A DNA stretch of 11,964 bases from CALMKX01 sp044869955. GTDB taxonomy: Bacteria; Acidobacteriota; Thermoanaerobaculia; Multivoradales; SZUA-115. The stretch lies in contig JBIOYC010000226.1 of NCBI GenBank assembly GCA_044869955.1, forward strand, positions 1 through 11,964, written 5' to 3'. Within the stretch, counting starts at the first letter, position 1. Each line of letters starts with the position of its first letter. A model generated the notes under the pieces. The model was given only the letters and a program-made list of their open reading frames with translations, was not told where the DNA came from and searched no databases. Positions 1-5,733 of this stretch are shown here, piece after piece. The position numbers and the translations under genes are program-made.

Positions 1-1
1 C

Positions 2-55
2 GATCCGGCCCGCTTCAACCGCCTCGTGGCCGACCTCATGGCACGGGCGGCCTGA
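2..55 (+). CDS. 3' end of an upstream gene, possibly an alpha/beta hydrolase (partial)
   Basis: Only the last 17 codons and a TGA stop (53-55) are in the window; they read DPARFNRLVADLMARAA. A C-terminal pattern of Pro-x-x-Phe-Asn followed by a hydrophobic helix ending in Arg/Ala is common in alpha/beta-fold hydrolases, where it follows the catalytic histidine. No catalytic residue is visible here, so the family is a guess. That this is a genuine gene end is supported by the GC-rich hairpin that starts 25 bases after the stop. Confidence 0.5.
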   Translation, partial: DPARFNRLVADLMARAA

Positions 56-79
56 CCGACCTTCCCTCATCTCAGATCC

Positions 80-118
80 CGGGCGGCCTACCCTGGCCGC
101 CCGCCTTCCAATCCTTTT
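80..118 (+). terminator. Probable intrinsic terminator of the upstream gene
   Basis: A perfect 9-bp stem pairs 80-88 (CGGGCGGCC) with 95-103 (GGCCGCCCG) around a 6-base loop (TACCCT). It is followed by a modestly T-rich stretch ending in CCTTTTCG at 113-120. It lies just after the stop at 55 and before the leader of the next gene. The stem is strong; the T tract is weak, so termination may be partial. The evidence is structural only. Confidence 0.6.
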
Positions 119-368
119 CGGTGTTTACTTTGCCTTCCTGGCACCTTATGCCTGTCGGGCATATTGGTGATTCGACATCTACATGGGACAATCAAGACCG
201 TTTCTCTCCGAGCTGGCCGGTCCGGCGAGCCCGCCGGAGCAGGGAGCCGAGCCAGCAACAGCGGAGGCGCCTTGCAGGAGAGGGGTGAGGAGGTGAGGGC
301 CGGCCAGCGGCTGGCAATCCGAAAGTGGATCCCACCTCTCTCTTCGTAACGGTGGACCAGAAAGCGTC

Positions 369-373
369 GAGGG
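369..373 (+). promoter_or_regulatory. Ribosome binding site favouring the ATG at 382
   Basis: GAGGG lies 8 bases before ATG 382. No comparable Shine-Dalgarno sequence precedes the GTG at 325 or the in-frame GTG at 352. This favours the shorter protein. Confidence 0.5.
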
Positions 374-381
374 CCAAGGGC

Positions 382-1620
382 ATGGAGCTGGATCCAGACC
401 GATCGCCAGGAACACCCGCCACCGAGCTGGACCTGCCGCAGCCTGTCCGCGAGCGCTTCACACCCCTCCTGACCGAGCGCCTCCTGGCGCTGCGCCGGCG
501 ACTCCACCGCTTTCCGGAGCTCTCCCTCGAAGAGGAGCAGTCCGCCTGCGCGCTCGAGGCCGAGCTCGCCCTACTGCGGCCGGCCGAGCTTCGCCGGGTG
601 GCCGGCACGGGGGTGATCGCCCGCATCGCCGGCCGCGATCCTTCGGCGCCGAGGGTGGCGATCCGCGGTGACATCGATGCCCTGCCGATCGAGGAGGAGA
701 CCGGCTTGCCCTATTCCTCCGAGCGCCCCGGGGTGATGCACGCCTGTGGTCACGACGTGCATGCCACCTGGGCCGTGGGGGCGGCGGCCCTGCTCGCCGC
801 GGAGCCGCCGGCCGGCGACGTCTGGGTGGTGCTGCAGCCGGCGGAGGAGCTGGCCCTGGGCGCCAAGGCGGTGCTCGCCAGCGGTTCCCTCGAGGGGGTG
901 CGAGCGATCTTCGGCGGGCACGTCGATCGCCGCTTCGAGATCGGTCAGGTGGTGGTGCAGGAGGGTCCGCTGGCGGCCTCGGTGGACTCCTTCGAGCTCG
1001 AGCTGGTTGGGGAGGGGGCCCATGCCGCCCGGCCCCACGAGGCCCGCGATCCCCTCCTGGGAGCGGCCCAGCTGGTCCTCGCCCTGGAGTCCCTGGCCCC
1101 GCGGCGGGTGGCTCCCGGGCATCCCGCCGTGCTCACGGTGGCGAGCTTTCAGGCCGGTAGCGCCGACAACGTGATCCCTGGTAGAGCCCTCCTGCGCGGC
1201 ACCCTGCGGGCGACCGATCCGGCAACTCGCGGCCTCCTGCGTGAGGAGCTCGAGCACATCACGGCTCACGTGGCTGGCGCCCACCGTCTGAGCTGGAATC
1301 TGAGGTTTACGGTCGAAACGCCGCCTTTGAGGAATGAGGGGGCTGCGGTCGGCTGGGTCCGCTCGGCCGCCGACTCTCTCCTGGGAGCGGCCGCGGTGGT
1401 GCCCCTGGGGCAGGTCAACATGGGCGGAGAGGACTTCGCTTTCTATCTCGAGCAGCTGCCGGGATGCTTCTTTCGCGTCGGTGCCAGGGAGAAGGGGGGG
1501 GCCGTCGTGGCGGCCCATTCGCCACGTTTCCATGCCGCCGACGAGGCGATCCTGGTCGGCGCCTCGCTGCTCGCCGGGGCCGCCACGGTGGCCTCTGCGG
1601 CCTTGCGCGCGGACCGCTGA
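382..1620 (+). CDS. M20D-type metal-dependent amidohydrolase/peptidase
   Basis: This is a 412-residue cytoplasmic-type enzyme of the M20 family, subfamily D (hippurate hydrolase, N-acyl-amino-acid amidohydrolase, IAA-amino acid hydrolase relatives), which hydrolyses the amide bond of N-acylated amino acids. The conserved N-terminal helix RRRLHRFPELS is followed by RGDIDALP (Asp97). The metal-site motif HACGHD spans residues 120-125, with the subfamily's cysteine ligand at 122. QPAEE carries the Glu pair 155-156, and His180 sits in GGHVD. GGEDF is at 348-352 and HSPRFHAADE begins at 379, so all expected metal and catalytic positions are present. No signal peptide or membrane segment is seen. 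The start at 382 is chosen for its ribosome binding site; GTG 325 would add 19 residues with no family match. It is separated from the NRPS operon by about 460 non-coding bases, so a role in the pathway, such as deacylation of a precursor or product, is only a possibility. The exact substrate cannot be read from the sequence. Confidence 0.93.
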   Translation: MELDPDRSPGTPATELDLPQPVRERFTPLLTERLLALRRRLHRFPELSLEEEQSACALEAELALLRPAELRRVAGTGVIARIAGRDPSAPRVAIRGDIDALPIEEETGLPYSSERPGVMHACGHDVHATWAVGAAALLAAEPPAGDVWVVLQPAEELALGAKAVLASGSLEGVRAIFGGHVDRRFEIGQVVVQEGPLAASVDSFELELVGEGAHAARPHEARDPLLGAAQLVLALESLAPRRVAPGHPAVLTVASFQAGSADNVIPGRALLRGTLRATDPATRGLLREELEHITAHVAGAHRLSWNLRFTVETPPLRNEGAAVGWVRSAADSLLGAAAVVPLGQVNMGGEDFAFYLEQLPGCFFRVGAREKGGAVVAAHSPRFHAADEAILVGASLLAGAATVASAALRADR

Positions 1621-1714
1621 GCAAAGGGCGGGCCGTGACAGCCGTCCAACATCATAGAATTGACGAGTGAGTTCCCATGCACATCGAAAAAGCGCTGTAC
1701 ATGCCTGCGCGGCA

Positions 1715-1734
1715 GTATTGACGCCGCTCAATAC
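1715..1734. promoter_or_regulatory. Perfect inverted repeat, candidate operator
   Basis: GTATTGA (1715-1721) and TCAATAC (1728-1734) are exact reverse complements around a 6-base spacer, CGCCGC. The arms are AT-rich against a GC-rich background, and the site lies upstream of the operon whose first gene encodes a helix-turn-helix protein. It is not followed by a T run, so a terminator is less likely than a protein-binding site. Function is inferred only. Confidence 0.35.
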
Positions 1735-2066
1735 GGGAACTACTCTTTGTTCATGCGCTGCAACGACGTCGCCCAGCAACCGGCTTCCGGCCCGCGTTCC
1801 ATTGAGGGTTGGGGCGCCTTCCGCGGGGTTTTCCTCGCTACTGGCGCGCTATCTGGAGCGCTCGTGGAGAGTGAATCGTGCTTCGTTGCGTAACGTTCGA
1901 AACGGTAGCGGTGAAAGGTCCCGCTGCGTCGCAGCGACTGGATGATCGGTGGAAGGAGGCAGCGAGAAGATAGCTCGCCGGTAGGACTTGTTGTCTTGAT
2001 ATGAGCTTGAAGTGGGGGCCGCGGTGCGAAGTGTGGACCTGCGTTGTGATTGGTGAAATCACTCCT

Positions 2067-2072
2067 AGGGAG
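2067..2072 (+). promoter_or_regulatory. Ribosome binding site deciding the start at 2082
   Basis: AGGGAG lies 9 bases before ATG 2082. The upstream in-frame ATG at 2001 has no Shine-Dalgarno sequence, and the 27 residues it would add match nothing in the family, whose homology begins right at the 2082 methionine. Confidence 0.55.
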
Positions 2073-2081
2073 CTCGAATCC

Positions 2082-3110
2082 ATGCGTCTTGCTCATTTCA
2101 AGTTGACGCCATCCGAACGACGGGAGCTTGAGAGGACCGTTGCGAGCTCGACGGTATCCGCCGGCGAGGTCAAAGTCGCCCGCCTCCTCCTCCTGCTCGA
2201 CGACGGCAGCACCTATCGGGAGATCCGCGAAGCGCTCGGCTGCAGCTTCGCCTTCGCCAGCCGTTGGAAGAAGCGCTTCGTCAAAGAGCGCCTGGCGGGC
2301 CTCTACACCCGACATCGGGGCCGCATCATTCGCTTCGATCACGGCGTCAGCGAGCAGCGGATCCTGGCGGCCATGAGTGATCGGCTCGCCGACGGGCGCA
2401 AGCGATGGAGCACGCGCACGCTCGCCCAGGAGCTGGGCCTCTCGCACATGACCGTCGCGCGGGCCTGGCAGAAGCGGGGGCTGCCCTGCCACCCGATGAG
2501 CAAGGGGACGGCGTCGGAGGTGCCGCCTCCCGCCGCCAGCGACCTCGACCTGGTCGGTCTCTACCTGAAGGCGGACCTGCGCTGCGCGGTGTTCCGCGAG
2601 GAGATCCCGTGCTCGCCCTCCGGCCCCTCGAGCCGACCCCTGAGGCCGGGCGCTCTCGACCTCTACGGGCTGCTCTGCGCGCCCCTCCCCGGCGCCGGCC
2701 GGCAATCTCCCCAGCGAGCGAGCAGCCGGGAGCTGGTGGCCCTGATCAAAGACCTCCTCGCCCACCAGGTGGGCGCCAACCGCCTCTTCGTGTTCGCCGA
2801 TCGCCCCCGTCTCGAACGCTCCCGCGCCATGCACGAGCTGAGGGAGCGCTATCCCGTGATCCAGCTCTGCGTGGCCGGCAGCGAGGGAGCTTGGTTGGGC
2901 GGCTTGCTGCGCTGGCTGGGCTCGACCCGCGGCTCCCGGGAGCCGGAGGCCGAGTCCGCGCTGCGGAATCTGAGTCGCCGTCTGGTGAGCTTCCTCCAGG
3001 AGGGGGGGCGGATGGGGCGGGAGCTGAAATGGCGGCACCGCGCGCTGGCACCGCGACCCGCGGCCGTACCGGGTCGAGACCTCCAGACCGGGGAGCTGAG
3101 TGCGCCATGA
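2082..3110 (+). CDS. Transposase-derived (IS630-like) helix-turn-helix protein, catalytic triad degraded
   Basis: This 342-residue protein follows the IS630-family transposase layout from end to end. An N-terminal LTPSERRELE segment (8-17) leads into a first helix-turn-helix (about 34-66: ARLLLLLDDGSTYREI, then a recognition helix ending SRWKKRF). LAGLYTRHRGR follows at 71-81. A second helix-turn-helix carries KRWSTRTLAQELGLSHMTV (107-125). The RNase-H-like part aligns by eye: GLYL at 159, PLRPG at 186-190, LFVFADRP at 235-242 where the family has LHLVLDNYG, and AWLGGLLRWLG at 270-280 where it has SWLNQVERWFG. The first catalytic Asp is replaced (Arg172/Glu173), the second survives as Asp240, and the catalytic Glu is Leu276. 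Transposition activity is therefore unlikely, while DNA binding is plausible. Its stop overlaps the next start by 4 bases (ATGA, 3107-3110). No terminal inverted repeats or target duplications were seen around it. A regulator of the operon is my inference; a slowly decaying transposase is the alternative. Confidence 0.85.
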   Translation: MRLAHFKLTPSERRELERTVASSTVSAGEVKVARLLLLLDDGSTYREIREALGCSFAFASRWKKRFVKERLAGLYTRHRGRIIRFDHGVSEQRILAAMSDRLADGRKRWSTRTLAQELGLSHMTVARAWQKRGLPCHPMSKGTASEVPPPAASDLDLVGLYLKADLRCAVFREEIPCSPSGPSSRPLRPGALDLYGLLCAPLPGAGRQSPQRASSRELVALIKDLLAHQVGANRLFVFADRPRLERSRAMHELRERYPVIQLCVAGSEGAWLGGLLRWLGSTRGSREPEAESALRNLSRRLVSFLQEGGRMGRELKWRHRALAPRPAAVPGRDLQTGELSAP

Positions 3111-4033
3111 GCGGAACCGGAGAGCTGCTGCGAGGGAGTGAGGTCGTGATCGAGCTCACGGAGGCGCCTCCCGAGGAAACCGTTGCCATCCGGCCCCTGT
3201 CAAGCGTGGCGGAGCTGGAGGCCGCAGAGCAGTTGCAGAGGGTGGTGTGGGGAGAGGGTGCCTTCGTGGTGGTGCCCACGGTGATGCTGGTGATCGGCGA
3301 CAAGGCCGGTGGCGGCAGCCTGGGAGCCTTCACCGCCAGCGGCAGGATGGTCGGGATGGTGGCGTGGATCCCGGGCTGGTCCGCGACCGGCCGGCGCTGC
3401 CAGTACTCGGTGATGCTGGCGGTGGATCCGGGTTACCGGGGGGGCGGGCTGGGCTATCGGCTCAAGCTCGCGCAGCGCGAGCAGGTCCTCGAGCGGGGCG
3501 TCGGACTGATCAACTGGACCTTCGATCCGCTGCTCAGCCTCAACGGCCACCTCAACGTCCGCAAGCTGGGCTGTGTGTGCAGCCGCTACCTGGTCAACTA
3601 CTACGGCGAGGACCCCGCCAGCACGGCGCGGCAGCTGCCCACCGATCGACTGTTCGTCGATTGGCGCCTGGACCACCAGCGGGTCGTCCGCCGGCTGCGC
3701 GGCGAGATCGGTGGCAGGCCCATCGCGGCGCCCTACGTCAACAGCGTCGAGATCGGTGGGCGTTTCGGCTTCGAGCAGAACGTGAGCGTCGACTTGGAGC
3801 TCGACGCCCCCAAGGTGCTCGTCACCATCCCGGCGAGCTATCCGTCGATGCGCCGCCGAGATCTGGAGCTGGCTCGCCGCTGGCGGTTGGAGATCCGTGA
3901 GGTCTTCGGCCGCTATTTCGCCCGCGGCTACGAGATCGAAGACATGACCACCGAGGGGCCCGGTGGCGGCAGCTACGTGCTGTCGCGCCGAGGCTCCAAC
4001 GGTCATGCATGGCCGGGAGAGGAACGGATATGA
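3107..4033 (+). CDS. GNAT-superfamily acetyltransferase (COG3375-like)
   Basis: A 308-residue predicted acyl-CoA-dependent N-acyltransferase. A short leader precedes the GNAT fold, which begins at about residue 26 with IRPLSSVAELEAAEQLQRVVW. The acetyl-CoA pyrophosphate-binding loop is seen as VDPGYRGGGLGYRLKLAQ, with the R-G-G-G-L-G core at 111-116. The stretch INWTFDPLLSLNGHLNVRKLG, followed by a Tyr-Leu-Val-Asn-Tyr-Tyr-Gly-Glu segment and LPTDRLFVDW, is the signature I associate with the COG3375 group of uncharacterised GNAT proteins. The length fits that group. ATG 3107 overlaps the stop of the preceding gene (ATGA) and has GGGGAG 11 bases upstream. Its own stop overlaps the exporter start by 4 bases. 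In this operon it could acylate the peptide, a building block or a resistance target, but the substrate cannot be inferred from sequence. Confidence 0.9.
   Translation: MSGTGELLRGSEVVIELTEAPPEETVAIRPLSSVAELEAAEQLQRVVWGEGAFVVVPTVMLVIGDKAGGGSLGAFTASGRMVGMVAWIPGWSATGRRCQYSVMLAVDPGYRGGGLGYRLKLAQREQVLERGVGLINWTFDPLLSLNGHLNVRKLGCVCSRYLVNYYGEDPASTARQLPTDRLFVDWRLDHQRVVRRLRGEIGGRPIAAPYVNSVEIGGRFGFEQNVSVDLELDAPKVLVTIPASYPSMRRRDLELARRWRLEIREVFGRYFARGYEIEDMTTEGPGGGSYVLSRRGSNGHAWPGEERI
4018..4023 (+). promoter_or_regulatory. Ribosome binding site deciding the exporter start
   Basis: AGAGGA lies 6 bases before ATG 4030, inside the end of the acetyltransferase gene. It favours 4030 over the in-frame ATG at 4009, and 4030 also gives the same ATGA stop/start overlap as the preceding junction. 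Confidence 0.5.
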
Positions 4034-5733
4034 ACCTGCTCGCACTCGAATACCGTCGCTCACCCGGGCTGCTGATCCTGGCGATCCTGGTGGGTATCGC
4101 CAGCGGCGCCGCGTCGGCCTGGCTGCTGTCCCTGGTCAACCGGGCGATCATCGCTCCCGAGCGGGCGGATTGGAGCTTCTTCGTCGCCTTCCTCTTCCTC
4201 TGTCTGTGCGTCTCGGGGTTGCGCTTCCTGTCGATGTTCGTGCTCTCGAAGCTCGGCCAGAGCGTGTTGCTCTCGCTGCGCCTGGACTTGGCCCGCAAGA
4301 TCCTGGGCACGCCCCTGCGCAAGCTCGAGGAGGTCGGCACCTCGCGCCTGCTGACGGTGGTGACCGACGACCTCAACTACGTCTCGAACGGGGTGGTGCT
4401 GGTACCCGGCACTCTGGCCAACGTTGCCGTGGTAGTCAGCTGCATGGTCTACCTGGCGTTTCTGTCGCCGGCCCTGTTCGGCATCCTGCTGGGGCTCTTC
4501 GTCCTCGGAGTGGTCACCTACCAGCTGCCGGTGTGGTTGGGTCACAAACGCTTTCTCGAGGCCCGGCGGCTGCAGGAGATCTTGGTCGACGACCTACGGG
4601 GGCTCTTGCACGGGATCAAGGAGCTCAAGGTCAACCTCGGCCGGCGTGTTTCCTTCCTTGGGGCCCTCGAACAGACGGCGCGCCGGCAGATGGAAGCCAA
4701 CCTCTCCTCGGCCAAGATCTTCGGCGTCGGGCTGGCCTGGGGCAACCTGCTCTTCTTCGCCGTGGTGGCCGGCTTGCTGGCGATCGGCGGCCGCTTCGGT
4801 CTCGCCGGCGGAGGAAACCTGATCAGTTACACGCTGGTGCTGCTCTACATGCTGACGCCCCTCCAAGCCCTGATGGACACCCTGCCAATTTTCGGCCGGG
4901 TGCGCGTCTCCCTCGATCGCGCGGCCCAGCTCGGCCTGGCCCTGGGCGAGCCGGCCGAGCCGCTCGAGGCGAGCGCCGAGGCTCGCCACGGCTGGCGCGA
5001 GCTGAAGCTGGAGAGGGTCCATCACGTCTATCGGGAGAACGGTCATGCCAGCGACGGCTTCGCGCTCGGGCCGATCGATCTGTCGTTCCGGCCGGGCGAG
5101 GTGGTCTTCATCACCGGCGGCAACGGTAGCGGCAAGACCAGCCTGGCGAAGGTGCTGCTCGGCCTCTACGACCCCGACCAGGGCCGGCTGCTGCTCGACG
5201 GCGAGGACTCCACGGGCAGGGAGCGGCAGAGGCTGCAGTCCCTGTTCTCGGTGGTCTTCGCGGACTTCCACCTTTTCCGCCAGCTGCACGGCGTCGACCC
5301 CACGGACCTCGAAGGCAGGTCGAAGGCGTTGCTGGCGATGCTCGCCCTCGATTCCAAGGTCTCGATCGAAAACGGCGCGCTCTCCACCATCGATCTATCA
5401 CAAGGCCAGAGGAAGAGATTGGCCTTGCTCGGTGCCTATCTCGAGGATCGCCCGATCTATCTGCTCGACGAATGGGCGGCCGATCAGGATCCCTCGTTCC
5501 GCCACTTCTTCTACTTCCAGCTCCTTCCCGATCTGAAGCAGCGGGGCAAGACGGTGTTGGCGATCACTCACGACGATCAGTACTACCGCGTCGCGGACCG
5601 CATCATCCGGCTCGACGAAGGGCGTGTGAGCTACGACGGCGACGTCGACGGCTTCTTCGCCTGGCAGGAGCGGCTGGGAACAGGGGGTCTGGGCCGATGG
5701 ACGGTTCGGGAGGGCCATGCCCAGGAGGCGTGA
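4030..5733 (+). CDS. Cyclic-peptide-type ABC exporter (SyrD/PvdE family)
   Basis: This 567-residue half-transporter combines an inner-membrane domain and an ATPase in one chain, like PvdE (pyoverdine) and SyrD (syringomycin), and its length matches theirs. Hydrophobic segments lie at about 14-36, 49-71, 113-165 (two), 235-258 and 270-290, giving the expected six. In the ATPase the Walker A motif is GGNGSGKT (363-370, Lys369). The ABC signature is the family's variant LSQGQRKR (from 456) rather than LSGGQ. Walker B with the catalytic Glu is YLLDEWAADQDP (Asp480, Glu481), where DEWAADQDP is diagnostic of this family, and the switch histidine is His514 in THDD. It should act as a homodimer moving the peptide product or an intermediate across the inner membrane. 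Its end overlaps the NRPS start by 17 bases, which ties it to that product. ATG 4009 is an alternative start adding seven residues. Confidence 0.95.
   Translation: MNLLALEYRRSPGLLILAILVGIASGAASAWLLSLVNRAIIAPERADWSFFVAFLFLCLCVSGLRFLSMFVLSKLGQSVLLSLRLDLARKILGTPLRKLEEVGTSRLLTVVTDDLNYVSNGVVLVPGTLANVAVVVSCMVYLAFLSPALFGILLGLFVLGVVTYQLPVWLGHKRFLEARRLQEILVDDLRGLLHGIKELKVNLGRRVSFLGALEQTARRQMEANLSSAKIFGVGLAWGNLLFFAVVAGLLAIGGRFGLAGGGNLISYTLVLLYMLTPLQALMDTLPIFGRVRVSLDRAAQLGLALGEPAEPLEASAEARHGWRELKLERVHHVYRENGHASDGFALGPIDLSFRPGEVVFITGGNGSGKTSLAKVLLGLYDPDQGRLLLDGEDSTGRERQRLQSLFSVVFADFHLFRQLHGVDPTDLEGRSKALLAMLALDSKVSIENGALSTIDLSQGQRKRLALLGAYLEDRPIYLLDEWAADQDPSFRHFFYFQLLPDLKQRGKTVLAITHDDQYYRVADRIIRLDEGRVSYDGDVDGFFAWQERLGTGGLGRWTVREGHAQEA

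Larger units (their letters stand above)
56..381. other. Intergenic leader upstream of the M20 amidohydrolase
   Basis: No gene is supported here. After the terminator hairpin the region is locally less GC-rich (about 105-205), as expected for a promoter. It holds a short dyad, TATGCC (147-152) and GGCATA (158-163), with a 5-base spacer. A second, imperfect hairpin pairs 212-220 with 222-230. No convincing -35/-10 pair was found; TTTACT at 124-129 is the nearest -35-like hexamer and lacks a good partner. If translation starts at GTG 325 instead of ATG 382, the last 57 bases are coding. Confidence 0.4.
1621..2081. other. Intergenic region upstream of the NRPS operon
   Basis: About 460 bases without a supportable gene. 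Short open frames occur but show neither the third-position G/C bias of the neighbours nor family motifs. The stretch is visibly less GC-rich than its surroundings and has mixed composition. It holds a perfect inverted repeat at 1715-1734 and a short palindrome at 1923-1935 (GCTGCG-T-CGCAGC). GGAAGGAGG near 1951-1959 resembles a ribosome binding site but has no start codon at a usable distance. TTGACG at 1660-1665 looks like a -35 box but has no good -10 partner. The promoter of the downstream operon should lie here, but I cannot place it. Confidence 0.55.

Noticed and set aside
1660..1688. TTGACG as a sigma-70 -35 element for the operon.
   Set aside because: At 17 or 18 bases downstream there is only ATCGAA or TCGAAA, a poor -10 hexamer. 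It also lies about 400 bases from the first start codon.
2001..2081. ATG at 2001 as the start of the helix-turn-helix protein.
   Set aside because: There is no ribosome binding site before it, and the 27 extra residues do not resemble the family N-terminus, whereas ATG 2082 has AGGGAG at 9 bases.
1740..3038. A 432-codon minus-strand open frame opposite the transposase-like gene.
   Set aside because: It is low-complexity Ala/Gly/Pro/Gln-rich, crosses the intergenic gap and has no recognisable motif. The + strand frame matches a protein family throughout.
2405..3106. Upstream in-frame extension of the acetyltransferase gene.
   Set aside because: The extension is Arg/Pro-rich out-of-frame translation of the transposase-like gene. 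GNAT homology starts only after the ATG at 3107, which has a ribosome binding site and the ATGA junction.
2082..3110. Active IS630 insertion sequence.
   Set aside because: Two of three catalytic residues appear replaced, no flanking terminal inverted repeats or TA duplications were found, and the gene end is fused into the operon by a start/stop overlap.
4060..5289. Minus-strand open frames of about 160 and 231 codons opposite the exporter gene (4060-4545 and 4594-5289).
   Set aside because: They are Gln/Glu/Ala/Gly-rich shadows of the exporter codons with no motif. The + strand shows all ABC ATPase motifs.
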